64,000 nt of DNA from Thiobacillus sp. 0-1251 (GTDB taxonomy: Bacteria > Pseudomonadota > Gammaproteobacteria > Burkholderiales > Thiobacillaceae). Location: NCBI GenBank assembly GCA_001899305.1, contig MKWL01000022.1, positions 62,001 to 126,000 of the forward strand. Reading direction: 5' to 3'. The notes beneath the pieces are model-generated. The model saw only the letters and a list, made by a program, of their open reading frames with translations. It did no database searches and was not told the DNA's origin. Shown one piece after another: positions 11,263-21,636 of the stretch; the first letter of the stretch is position 1, and the number at the start of each line of letters is the position of its first letter. The translations under genes were made by a program, and so were the position numbers.

Positions 11263-12411
11263 ATGTTTGAACTGATGGATGTAGACACCCAGGACGCAGT
11301 GATCAAGGTCATCGGCGTGGGCGGTTGTGGCGGCAATGCGGTCGATCACATGATCAGCTCCGGATTGAATGGCGTGGAGTTCATCGCCATCAATACCGAC
11401 GCGCAGGCGCTGAAGCGCAACCAGGCCAAGCTGCAACTGCAGTTGGGCAACGGCGTGACCAAGGGCCTGGGCGCCGGCGCCAACCCCGATGTCGGCCGCG
11501 AAGCCGCGCTGGAAGACCGCGAGCGCATTGCCGAATTGATCGACGGCGCCGACATGCTGTTCATCACCGCCGGCATGGGTGGCGGTACGGGCACCGGTGC
11601 GGCGCCGGTGGTGGCCGAGGTCGCCAAGGAACTCGGCATCCTCACGGTGGCGGTCGTCACCAAGCCCTTCATGTTCGAAGGCAAGCGCGTGCGCGCCGCC
11701 AACGCTGGCATCGAGGCGCTGTCGCGCCACGTCGATTCGCTGATCATCATTCCCAACGAGAAATTGATGCAGGTGCTGGGCGACGACGTCTCCATGCTCG
11801 ACGCCTTCAAGGCCGCCAACAACGTGCTGCATGGCGCCGTCGGTGGCATCGCCGAAGTCATCAACTGCCCCGGCCTGGTCAACGTCGACTTCGCCGACGT
11901 GCGCACCGTGATGAGCGAGATGGGCATGGCCATGATGGGTTCGGCACAGGCCAGCGGCGAGAACCGTGCGCGCATCGCCGCCGAGCAGGCCGTCGCCAGC
12001 CCGTTGCTGGAAGACGTCAACCTCGCCGGCGCGCGCGGCGTGCTGGTCAACATCACCGCTTCCTCCACCGTCAAGATGAAGGAAATCCACGAGGTGATGA
12101 ACACCATCAAGGGCTTCACCGCGGAAGAGGCCACCGTCATCGTCGGCCAGGTGCTCGACGACACCATGGAAGACGCTCTGCGCGTCACCATGGTCGCCAC
12201 CGGCCTGGGCAATCCCGTTGCCCGGCAGAACCAGAAGCCGATGCAGATCATCCGCACCGGCACCGATGATGCGCCGATGATGGTGAACGGCAACAGCGAG
12301 GAACTGCCCAGCGTGATGACCAGCCGTCGTAGCCGGACCATCCAGGCGATGACCGATTCCGGCATCGACACCCTGGACATCCCGGCCTTCCTGCGTCGCC
12401 AAGCTGACTGA
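11263..12411 (+). CDS. ftsZ: Cell division protein FtsZ
   Basis: FtsZ is the tubulin-like GTPase that forms the cytokinetic ring. A strong GGAGG (11251-11255) precedes the ATG at 11263, giving 382 residues. The GTP-binding signature GGGTGTGAAPVVAEVAKELG and GVGGCGGNAVDHM are intact. The C-terminal conserved peptide that binds FtsA and ZipA is visible as TLDIPAFLRRQAD. The 122-base spacer after ftsA is the longest gap inside the dcw cluster, so a separate ftsZ promoter is plausible, though I see no convincing -35/-10 pair. Confidence 0.97.
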   Translation: MFELMDVDTQDAVIKVIGVGGCGGNAVDHMISSGLNGVEFIAINTDAQALKRNQAKLQLQLGNGVTKGLGAGANPDVGREAALEDRERIAELIDGADMLFITAGMGGGTGTGAAPVVAEVAKELGILTVAVVTKPFMFEGKRVRAANAGIEALSRHVDSLIIIPNEKLMQVLGDDVSMLDAFKAANNVLHGAVGGIAEVINCPGLVNVDFADVRTVMSEMGMAMMGSAQASGENRARIAAEQAVASPLLEDVNLAGARGVLVNITASSTVKMKEIHEVMNTIKGFTAEEATVIVGQVLDDTMEDALRVTMVATGLGNPVARQNQKPMQIIRTGTDDAPMMVNGNSEELPSVMTSRRSRTIQAMTDSGIDTLDIPAFLRRQAD

Positions 12412-12415
12412 GCGT

Positions 12416-12469
12416 GGTTGTAGCCGCATACGATTCCGCATGGGCTTTAGCCCATAGCGGATCGGAGTC
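12416..12469. repeat. REP-like palindromic unit A (ftsZ-lpxC spacer)
   Basis: A 54-base unit starting GGTTGTAGCCGC and ending GGATCGGAGTC. Its core is a hairpin with stem ATGGGC/GCCCAT (12440-12445 and 12450-12455, loop TTTA), extended by CCGC/GCGG with one bulge. A larger inverted repeat encloses the unit: GTGGTTGT (12414-12421) pairs with ACAACCAC (12491-12498), and GCCGC (12423-12427) pairs with GCGGC (12483-12487). The GGGCTTTAGCCC core resembles bacterial REP elements. Confidence 0.7.
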
Positions 12470-12523
12470 CTTTAGGGCTTTAGCGGCTTTACAACCACGG
12501 CCTGCCCCTTGCGGGTAGAACGA

Positions 12524-12578
12524 GGTTGTTGCCGCGTACGAGTCCACGATGGGCTTCCGTCCATCGTGGATCGGCGTC
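12524..12578. repeat. REP-like palindromic unit B, diverged copy of unit A
   Basis: A second unit, starting GGTTGTTGCCGC and ending GGATCGGCGTC, aligns with unit A over its whole length. It carries a perfect 10-bp stem, TCCACGATGG (12543-12552) with CCATCGTGGA (12561-12570), around an 8-base loop. The stem sequence differs from unit A while both arms changed together, which is the pattern expected if the hairpin rather than the primary sequence is kept. Confidence 0.65.
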
Positions 12579-12684
12579 TTTTGCGTGGGAATCCCATGCC
12601 GGGTGAACTCGTCCGCATGGAACCGGGTCCTATTCCCGTTCCATGTGTAGGGTTGCCTGTCGCGCGACCGGTTAAAATGGCGGA

Positions 12685-13599
12685 ATGATCAAGCAACGTA
12701 CTCTTAAAACGCCCGTCAAGGCGACCGGCGTCGGTCTGCATTCCGGCGTCAAGGTCGAGATGACCCTGCGCCCTGCCGGGCCCAATACCGGCATCGTGTT
12801 CAGGCGCATGGATCTCGATTCGCCGGTCGACCTCAAGGCCGACCCCTATCTGGTTACCGACACCCGGCTGTGCTCGATGCTCGAGTCCGGTCCGGCCAAG
12901 GTATCGACCGTCGAGCATCTGATGTCGGCGCTCGCCGGCCTGGGGATCGACAACCTGTTGGTCGATCTGACCGGCCCGGAGATTCCCATCATGGATGGCT
13001 CCTCGGCGCCGTTCGTGTTCTTGCTGCAGTCCGCCGGCATCGTCGAGCAGGATGCGGCGAAGCAGTATGTGCGCATCACGCAGCCGATCGAGGTGAAGGA
13101 CGGCGACAAATGGGCGCGTTTCGTTCCACACAACGGCTTCAAGGTCGAATTCACCATCGACTTCAAGCATCCCGTGTTCGACAAGAGCGGCAAGACCGTC
13201 AGCATTGATTTCGCCGACACGGCCTACACGAAGGAAGTCGCGCGCGCCCGTACCTTCGGCTTCATGCACGAGGTCGAGGCCTTGCGCAACAGCGGACTGG
13301 CGCTGGGCGGCTCACTCGACAACGCCATTGTCATGGATGAATACCGCGTGCTGAACCAGGATGGCCTGCGTTATGACGACGAGTTCGTCAAACACAAGGT
13401 GCTCGACGCCATTGGCGATCTCTATCTGCTGGGTCATCCGGTCATCGGCGCCTTCGAGGCCTACAAATCAGGCCATGCGCTCAACAATGCGCTGCTGCGC
13501 GAGTTGCTGCAGCACCGGGAATCCTGGGAATTCGTCAGCTTCGCGCATGAAGAGGAGGTGCCGGCCGCCTTCCTGCGCCTGCATCCGCTCACGGCCTGA
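12685..13599 (+). CDS. lpxC: UDP-3-O-acyl-N-acetylglucosamine deacetylase
   Basis: LpxC is the zinc metalloamidase that catalyses the committed step of lipid A synthesis. It is 304 residues, the normal length. Zinc ligands are visible as H78 in TVEHLMSAL and H237 and D241 in HKVLDAIGD; the catalytic-site segment GHALNNALL is near residue 264. A TAAAAT hexamer lies only a few bases upstream (12673-12678) and the ribosome-binding sequence GGCGGA abuts the ATG, an unusually tight 5' end. It commonly follows ftsZ in proteobacteria. Confidence 0.97.
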   Translation: MIKQRTLKTPVKATGVGLHSGVKVEMTLRPAGPNTGIVFRRMDLDSPVDLKADPYLVTDTRLCSMLESGPAKVSTVEHLMSALAGLGIDNLLVDLTGPEIPIMDGSSAPFVFLLQSAGIVEQDAAKQYVRITQPIEVKDGDKWARFVPHNGFKVEFTIDFKHPVFDKSGKTVSIDFADTAYTKEVARARTFGFMHEVEALRNSGLALGGSLDNAIVMDEYRVLNQDGLRYDDEFVKHKVLDAIGDLYLLGHPVIGAFEAYKSGHALNNALLRELLQHRESWEFVSFAHEEEVPAAFLRLHPLTA

Positions 13600-13781
13600 T
13601 GATCGTCATCCGGCTGCTGATCGTCGCCCTGCTCATTGCGGTGGCTGCGCTCGGGTTGGCCTGGCTGTTCACCGGCAATCGGAAATATCTCGGATATATG
13701 GGCCGCGTGCTGCGTTTCGCGATCGTGTTTGGCTTTGTCGCCGCCTTGTTGTTTGTAGTGGAACGCGTGGTACTGAGATGA
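13599..13781 (+). CDS. Small two-span membrane protein downstream of lpxC, function unknown
   Basis: A 60-residue product whose ATG overlaps the lpxC stop (TGATG), so it is probably translated by coupling with lpxC. It has two hydrophobic stretches, about residues 3-24 and 40-55, separated by the polar turn TGNRKYLGYMGR and ending in ERVVLR. I know of similar short membrane proteins after lpxC in other betaproteobacteria, but no function. The size, coupling and clean membrane topology make it a likely real gene. Confidence 0.7.
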   Translation: MIVIRLLIVALLIAVAALGLAWLFTGNRKYLGYMGRVLRFAIVFGFVAALLFVVERVVLR

Positions 13782-13962
13782 GCGACGATGTGGAAAAGCC
13801 ACAGCCAAGGCATGGAATTGATGCTATAAAACAACGGAGTGTGCGGACCGTATCGAGTACCAAGCAAGGCGCATTCCGCGACGGCGCTTGCGAAAATTAG
13901 GGTGGAATGGCGTATTTACAAGGCCGCCGAGGCTATCCATATAAAACCCTGGAGGAGTAACA

Positions 13963-14001
13963 TTGCGCCAGACCGCACTCCTGCTGATGGGAGAGCGCTA
14001 G
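13963..14001 (+). CDS. Possible 12-codon leader ORF upstream of the OmpA-family gene
   Basis: A TTG-initiated frame of 12 sense codons (reading MRQTALLLMGER) ends at TAG. It is preceded by a perfect GGAGGAG (13951-13957) at 5-base spacing and by a TATAAA hexamer at 13940-13945. The context GGAGTAAC just before it is repeated directly before the downstream ompA start (AAGGAGTAACC). It could be a leader peptide or a relic of a duplicated translation start. Only the strong ribosome-binding site supports it. Confidence 0.3.
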   Translation: MRQTALLLMGER

Positions 14002-14056
14002 CTTATTGTTGAAGATCCGTCCATTTTGAATCCCACAGATCCCAAGGAGTAACCCT

Positions 14057-15091
14057 ATGCGTATCAAGACCCTGTCAGTCCTCATCGCCCTTGCCGGCAC
14101 GGCCCTGCAGGCGCACGCGGCGGACGACCGCCTCTACGTCGCGCCGACCCTGAACTACACCTTCTCCGACAACGATCGCCACGCCGACGACGGCTGGGGC
14201 GGCGGTCTGGCACTCGGCAAGCCCATCACCGAACACCTGAACATGGAGTTGTCGCTGACGGGCAGTTCGCTTGATTACAAGACCGGCAGCGGCAAGTACG
14301 ACCTGTGGGGTCTGGGGGTCGACGCGCTGTATCTCTTCAACCGCGATGCCGACTTTACGCCCTACGGCGTGGTGGGCTTGGGCGCCTTGTACACCGACAT
14401 CCCGGGCAAGCATGACACCGGCTTGATGGGCAATATCGGCCTCGGCATCATGAAGCGCCTGACCGACAATATTTCCCTGCGTGCCGACGCACGCTACCGC
14501 ATGGATGGCAATTCCACCAAGGCGTTTGGGGCGAATGATTTCGGCGACGCGATCATCAGTGTCGGCCTGAACTTCGCCCTGGGCCAGAAAGCCCAGCCCA
14601 TGCCCAAGCCGGAACCCGCGCCTGCCCCCGTTGCAGAGCCCGCGCCTGCCCCCATGCCGGAACCTGCGCCCGCCCCTGTCGCGCAGCCGGAGCCTGCCGC
14701 CCCGGCGCTCAAGACTCCGCAGGCGCAGCAGCTCGATCAAGCCAAGTCGGGCGATGTGGTGGTGATCCTGGAAGGCGTGAATTTCGAGTTTGATTCCGCC
14801 CGCCTGCGCCCGGATGCCATCACCATCCTTGACGAGGCCGTGACGGTGCTGAACCGCCGCAAGGACATCAGCGTGGACGTGGTCGGCCACACCGACAGCA
14901 CCGGTACCAAGCAGTACAACCAGGGCTTGTCCGAGCGCCGTGCCAAGTCGGTGTACGACTATTTCGTCAACAAAGGCATCGCCGCCGATCGGCTGACCAC
15001 CAAGGGCTATGGCGAGACCAAGCCCATCGCCAGCAACGCCACCCGCGAAGGTCGTGCCAAGAACCGTCGCGTGGAGCTGGTCGTCAAGTAA
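14057..15091 (+). CDS. OmpA-family outer membrane protein
   Basis: A 344-residue outer membrane protein that anchors the envelope to peptidoglycan. A signal peptide ends near residue 21 (LQAHA). Residues 22-175 are a beta-barrel domain with alternating short amphipathic strands. A proline/alanine-rich linker of PEPAPAP-type repeats follows at about 178-212. The C-terminal OmpA domain carries EFDSARLRPDA, VVGHTDSTGTKQYNQGLSERRA and the terminal NRRVELVVK. AAGGAG precedes the ATG. The upstream 275 bases hold a possible leader ORF and TATAAA hexamers; a strong terminator follows. Confidence 0.9.
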   Translation: MRIKTLSVLIALAGTALQAHAADDRLYVAPTLNYTFSDNDRHADDGWGGGLALGKPITEHLNMELSLTGSSLDYKTGSGKYDLWGLGVDALYLFNRDADFTPYGVVGLGALYTDIPGKHDTGLMGNIGLGIMKRLTDNISLRADARYRMDGNSTKAFGANDFGDAIISVGLNFALGQKAQPMPKPEPAPAPVAEPAPAPMPEPAPAPVAQPEPAAPALKTPQAQQLDQAKSGDVVVILEGVNFEFDSARLRPDAITILDEAVTVLNRRKDISVDVVGHTDSTGTKQYNQGLSERRAKSVYDYFVNKGIAADRLTTKGYGETKPIASNATREGRAKNRRVELVVK

Positions 15092-15111
15092 GCGCACACC
15101 GCCGTACACGG

Positions 15112-15141
15112 AAAGGCCGCATCTACGGATGCGGCCTTTTT
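15112..15141 (+). terminator. Rho-independent terminator after the OmpA-family gene
   Basis: A perfect 12-bp stem (15112-15123 with 15128-15139), loop TACG, then a T run through 15141, starting about 20 bases after the stop codon. Confidence 0.9.
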
Positions 15142-15246
15142 GCTTTTATGGACGAGAGCTAACAGGCGCGGCTCGAGGAAGGGACGTGCCGGGCGGCTGC
15201 AAGCAGCCGGCTCGAATCCGGGTCCAGGTGGGTAATCAATGATGGC

Positions 15247-16710
15247 CTAGACGCGCGGCGCCAGGCAGACACGGTTGCGGCCGCCATGCTTCGCCGCATA
15301 GAGGCCGGCGTCCGCGCGGCTGATGGCCTGTTCGTAGGACTCCGCGCCGTCATACTGGCTGACGCCGATGCTGACGGTGACCGAGACCGGTTGTGCGTCG
15401 ACGGCGAACTGTGTCTGCTCGATTCTCAGGCGCAACTGTTCGGCGACATGCTGCCCCTGTTCGAGGGCGCTGCCCTTGAGTACGACGAGAAATTCTTCCC
15501 CGCCCCAACGGATGGCGATATCCGACGCCCGCAGCCCTTTCTGAAGCGAGGCCGCGACCTGGCTGAGGATGCGATCGCCGCCGATGTGCCCGAACCGGTC
15601 GTTGATCGATTTGAAGTGGTCGATGTCGATCAGCAGGATGGAAATCGGGCGCGGGTCGCGCCGGTATTCGGCGAAGGTCTTGTCGATCAGGATGCTGAAT
15701 GCCTGGCGGTTGAGCAGGCCGGTGAGCTTGTCGGTAGCGGCCATGTCCTCGATGCGTTGTTGATACCGTGCAAGCGCGATATGGGTCAGGAACAGCACCA
15801 GCAGCGTAATGCCCAGACATACCGCGAGATTGACGTAAAGGGTCTGACGGATGTCGGCCAGCGCGGCATCTACGCCTTTTTCCACGAACAGATACCACTT
15901 GAGTTCGGGGACATAGTTCACATTGAGCAGATGCAGGCCGTGGCTGTCCCTGAACTGATAGGAGCCGGACTTTTCACGCAGGATGCGGTCGACGATGTCG
16001 CGCAGGCCCGGCGTTGCGCGCAGGTCGGTTTCCTGACGTCCGGACTGGTTGCCGAACAGGACGGTCTTGCCGTGCGCATCCACGAAATAGATGGTGCGCT
16101 GGAAACGCTGCTGATAATTCGAGATGAGGTGGCGCACGGCATCCACAGTGAGCCCGACGCCGGTGGCGCCGAGAAAGCGCCCGTCGAAGTCGAAGACACG
16201 ATAGTTGACGAAGATGGTCAGTGCATCCCGGTTGGCCAGGTCGGGATCGACATTGATCTCGTAGGGTTCCGACATGGCGCGTACCCGGTAGTACCAGACG
16301 TCGCGGGATGCCTTCGGCGACACCTGCTTCAGGATGCCCTCGCCGGTGTAGTAGTTGGCGCTACGCTCGGAGACGAAGAAGCTGCTGAATGCGCCGTAGC
16401 GCGTTTTGATCTCCTGCAGATAACGGACCATGGCGCCGACGTCCTGCTCCCCGCCCACGACCCAGTCGCGCAGGAAGGTGTCGTGCGCCATGGTCGACGA
16501 GATGAGCACGGGCCGCACCAGATCCTTCTGGATCTCCGAATAGATATTGCTCGAGGTGAGCGGCAGTTCCTGGGCGACGATGGCATTCAGGATCGCCTGC
16601 TTCGACACGTAGTAGCTGCTGAGCGTGGTGGCGAAGAAGCCGGCTGCCAGCAGGATGCTCAGCCACAGGAGCAGGCGCTGACGCTTGAAAATACGGTGTG
16701 CTGAGTACAT
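15247..16710 (-). CDS. Membrane-bound diguanylate cyclase with periplasmic Cache-type sensor
   Basis: The product makes cyclic di-GMP in response to a periplasmic signal. From the ATG at 16710 it has 487 residues: a membrane span at about 13-33, a periplasmic Cache-like sensory region (WYYRVRAMSEPYEINV, FDGRFLGATGVGLTV), a second span near 285-307 and a C-terminal GGDEF domain. The active site reads RWGGEEF at about 402-407. An intact inhibitory site, RASD, sits five residues upstream, so product inhibition is expected. A TTG at 16746 is the alternative start. It is transcribed convergently with the OmpA gene. Confidence 0.88.
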   Translation of the reverse strand: MYSAHRIFKRQRLLLWLSILLAAGFFATTLSSYYVSKQAILNAIVAQELPLTSSNIYSEIQKDLVRPVLISSTMAHDTFLRDWVVGGEQDVGAMVRYLQEIKTRYGAFSSFFVSERSANYYTGEGILKQVSPKASRDVWYYRVRAMSEPYEINVDPDLANRDALTIFVNYRVFDFDGRFLGATGVGLTVDAVRHLISNYQQRFQRTIYFVDAHGKTVLFGNQSGRQETDLRATPGLRDIVDRILREKSGSYQFRDSHGLHLLNVNYVPELKWYLFVEKGVDAALADIRQTLYVNLAVCLGITLLVLFLTHIALARYQQRIEDMAATDKLTGLLNRQAFSILIDKTFAEYRRDPRPISILLIDIDHFKSINDRFGHIGGDRILSQVAASLQKGLRASDIAIRWGGEEFLVVLKGSALEQGQHVAEQLRLRIEQTQFAVDAQPVSVTVSIGVSQYDGAESYEQAISRADAGLYAAKHGGRNRVCLAPRV

Positions 16711-16870
16711 ATGGGAGGGAAACAGGGGCGCGCGCGATTTTAGCAAACACCCATGCAGGGCATGGGGTCAATGCGGGCAGTATGACATCGCCGGGCGGTT
16801 TTCGGCGAGCGTGCAATATTGAGTTCAACGTGCAATAGAACGGGCTCGGCTGGCGGGCCAGGCCACTTGA

Positions 16871-17302
16871 TCAGGTTTTCCGGTGGTGACGCAGCAGGTT
16901 GTCCAGCGCGTCCTTCAGCGGACCGTCCTCGATCTCCGCATTGAGATGCGCCAAGCCTTCCAGTGCGGCGGGCGGCAAGCCGGTTTTTTCGACAGGATGG
17001 ACATAGCGCGCGAGCAACTCGGGGTTGACGCTGACGCGTACCGCCGTCGCCACGATTCCGAGCTTGCCGAGGCTGGCGATCAGCGCGTCGGTCTGGTGGC
17101 GCAGGCGGCTGGCGACGGCCCCGCTGTCACAGGCGAGGCTCAACACCTCGTTATCCAGCTGCATGACGCGAACGTGTCCGGCCAGCGCAGCGGGCAGGGA
17201 ACGTTCGAGCGCAGCCTGGGTCTTGAGCAGGGTCCGGGCGCGTATGGCCAGGCCGTTCGGCAGTTGACTGGCGAGCAGGTCGGCCAGGCTCGAGGCACTC
17301 AT
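16871..17302 (-). CDS. dciA: DciA-family DnaB helicase loader (DUF721)
   Basis: A 143-residue DUF721 protein. DciA proteins help load the replicative helicase in bacteria that lack DnaC. The recognisable N-terminal half contains LANGLAIRARTLL-like text and the segment LDNEVLSLACDSGAVASRLRH typical of the fold (VRVxLDxxxL...AxxLR). It is divergent from secA across an 89-base spacer; the DUF721-secA neighbourhood is familiar in betaproteobacteria. The assignment rests on family resemblance and context. Confidence 0.75.
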   Translation of the reverse strand: MSASSLADLLASQLPNGLAIRARTLLKTQAALERSLPAALAGHVRVMQLDNEVLSLACDSGAVASRLRHQTDALIASLGKLGIVATAVRVSVNPELLARYVHPVEKTGLPPAALEGLAHLNAEIEDGPLKDALDNLLRHHRKT

Positions 17303-17391
17303 GGGCGTGACACGCCGGCGTCACGGGATGCCGGCCCCGCTATGTTAAGATTCAACGGTTTACCGCGTCCTGCGGGCATTTCGGATTCCTC

Positions 17392-20097
<2,706 letters not shown>

Positions 20098-20106
20098 GGA
20101 CCCGCC

Positions 20107-20334
20107 ATGCCTTACTATGTTTTCCGTCTGGGAATGTTCAAAGTACTGGAAAAGCAGGGCGAATGGGCGAGCTTCAAGGAAGCCAAGGCCCACACCAACG
20201 AACTGCGCAAGACGCTCGACCCCAAGACCGGCGACAAGTACAAGATGATCTTCGCCGAGAACGAGATTGCCGCCCAGGAAACGCTGACGGCGGAGCGTGA
20301 ACTGGATCAGCGCTTGTCGGGCGACGACTGGTAA
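20107..20334 (+). CDS. Conserved small protein downstream of secA, function unknown
   Basis: A 75-residue soluble protein starting nine bases after secA and so probably cotranscribed with it. It reads YYVFRLGMFKVLEKQGEW, then a lysine/glutamate-rich helical stretch, and ends in a short acidic tail LSGDDW. I have seen this type in other betaproteobacteria, but no function is known to me. No signal peptide, membrane span or catalytic motif is visible. Confidence 0.72.
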   Translation: MPYYVFRLGMFKVLEKQGEWASFKEAKAHTNELRKTLDPKTGDKYKMIFAENEIAAQETLTAERELDQRLSGDDW

Positions 20335-20379
20335 AGTTGTTCACGCACTGCGCGTCCTGATCACTCTGATTAAGCAGTC

Positions 20380-20826
20380 ATGGCTGAATACAACGAAGAC
20401 GCTTATCGACTGGCTAGAAAAGCCTACATCGAATACAGCTGCCCATTCGAACGGGCCCTGTTGTCGCGCTGCGTGAGCTGCGATCGCTCGCGCAAGCTGA
20501 GTCTTGCCGAGCGTGAGGCGATCGCCTGCAGCGATCCCGTGGTACGCGAGCATTGCCTGGCGTTTTACCAGGACCTGCACGAGAACGCGCAATTCGCGCT
20601 CCGGATCAACCCTGATGCGCCCTGGCCGTTTGGCAAGGAGATCCGCGCCCAATGCGGCGGCGTGCGCGGGCTGTCGGCTGCCCTGGATGGCCCGACCGAC
20701 GAGGCGACCGATATTGCCGCCAGTGTGCTGCAGGGGCGAGCACGTTTCGGCGACATTGCCGATTTCCCCTATTCCGAGATCATGCGTGCCGTGGTGCACT
20801 ACGAGCCGCGCAAGCGTCGCCCATGA
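20380..20826 (+). CDS. Cysteine-rich cytoplasmic protein of unknown function
   Basis: A 148-residue protein with no signal peptide and six cysteines, at residues 21, 31, 34, 50, 59 and 92. The CVSC pair (31-34) plus the others could form a metal or iron-sulfur site; that is inference from spacing only. The start lies 45 bases after the preceding gene. The C-terminal part (RARFGDIADFPYSEIMRAVVHYEP) looks well structured. I do not recognise the family. Confidence 0.65.
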   Translation: MAEYNEDAYRLARKAYIEYSCPFERALLSRCVSCDRSRKLSLAEREAIACSDPVVREHCLAFYQDLHENAQFALRINPDAPWPFGKEIRAQCGGVRGLSAALDGPTDEATDIAASVLQGRARFGDIADFPYSEIMRAVVHYEPRKRRP

Positions 20827-20895
20827 GCGGAGCGGGAACCCGGCTCGCCGCGCCCGGTCACTTGTCAGCTTTCGTTTTTTGATTACACTTTCCGC

Positions 20896-21267
20896 GTGCG
20901 CGCCCGACTCCGTCGATTCCTGCTGATGCTGTTGCTGCTGACCCTGCCGGTGCAGGCGTTTGCCTATTCCGCCATGCGGGTCTGCATCCTGTCGGACCAG
21001 GCCGCGATGGAACAGATGACGGCGATGCCCGATGACGCCATGGCCATGGCAGACTGCCACGCGCCCGACCAGCCACATCATCCGTCTGACCAGCACGAAT
21101 GCAAGTTCTGCGCTGCCTGCGCGCTGGCCACGGCCCTGCCGATCGGGTTCGCCGATGGCGTCCCGGTCGTCCCGATCGCACACCGCTATGCTCCGCAGCC
21201 GGCTGCATCGTTCAGCGGCTTCATTCCCGACAGTCCCGACCGTCCCCCCCGAACCGCCCTCGCCTGA
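20896..21267 (+). CDS. Small secreted Cys/His protein heading copper cluster (DUF2946-like)
   Basis: A 123-residue exported protein with a GTG start and an N-terminal signal peptide (residues 1-23, cleavage near AFA). The mature part is rich in Met, His and Cys, including HAPDQPHHPSDQHECKFCAA, a plausible soft-metal binding stretch. It resembles DUF2946-type proteins that sit at the head of copper-resistance operons, and the next genes are copper related. The function is inferred from composition and neighbours. Confidence 0.6.
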   Translation: MRARLRRFLLMLLLLTLPVQAFAYSAMRVCILSDQAAMEQMTAMPDDAMAMADCHAPDQPHHPSDQHECKFCAACALATALPIGFADGVPVVPIAHRYAPQPAASFSGFIPDSPDRPPRTALA

Positions 21268-21333
21268 ATCCCGCGCACGAGCGCGGTTCCGTTTTGCGCG
21301 CGGCGATCCTGCCGCGAAATTGCGAGGACGATC

Positions 21334-21636
21334 ATGTTGAAACTTTATTTACGCCATGCGGCGCCGTGGGCGCGCGCATCTTTCCTGGGCCTGACGGCGG
21401 CTTCTGCGTGGCTGGTAGCGTTGCCTGCCGCACAGGCAGCCGAAACTCCGCCTTCTCCGCCAGCTGTATCCAATCCTTTCGCGCACTATCGGGCCTGGCG
21501 CGAGGACGCATTGCAGGACTGGCGCCAGGCCAACGACCGGGTGGGTGAAATCGGCGGCTGGCGTACCTACCTGCGCGAGTCGCAGCAAACCGGCGAGGCC
21601 CCGGATCAGACCGGGCAGGCACATCATGCGCACTGA
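21334..21636 (+). CDS. Small periplasmic protein of copper cluster, function unknown
   Basis: A 100-residue protein with a signal peptide (hydrophobic core near residues 17-34, cleavage near AQA). The mature part contains NPFAHYRAWREDALQDWRQAND and VGEIGGWRTYLRES and ends in a short HHAH tail. I recall similar small proteins preceding TolC-type genes in copper-oxidase clusters. Its last codons overlap the start of the TolC-type gene, so the two are probably coupled. Confidence 0.62.
   Translation: MLKLYLRHAAPWARASFLGLTAASAWLVALPAAQAAETPPSPPAVSNPFAHYRAWREDALQDWRQANDRVGEIGGWRTYLRESQQTGEAPDQTGQAHHAH

Noticed and set aside
12414-12578. CRISPR array
   Set aside because: Only two units, each internally palindromic and diverged, no regular spacers and no cas genes in the window.
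13778-13900. A 40-codon frame whose ATG overlaps the stop of the small membrane protein gene
   Set aside because: The overlap is suggestive, but the product has no recognisable feature and the region looks like promoter and leader DNA for the OmpA gene.
15194-15209. Hairpin CGGCTGC-AA-GCAGCCG as terminator of the diguanylate cyclase gene
   Set aside because: No T run follows on the minus strand, so it does not meet the terminator pattern.
17306-17325. CGTGAC/GTCACG inverted repeat between dciA and secA as an operator
   Set aside because: Arms of only six bases with an off-centre core; no known regulator site matches and chance occurrence is plausible.
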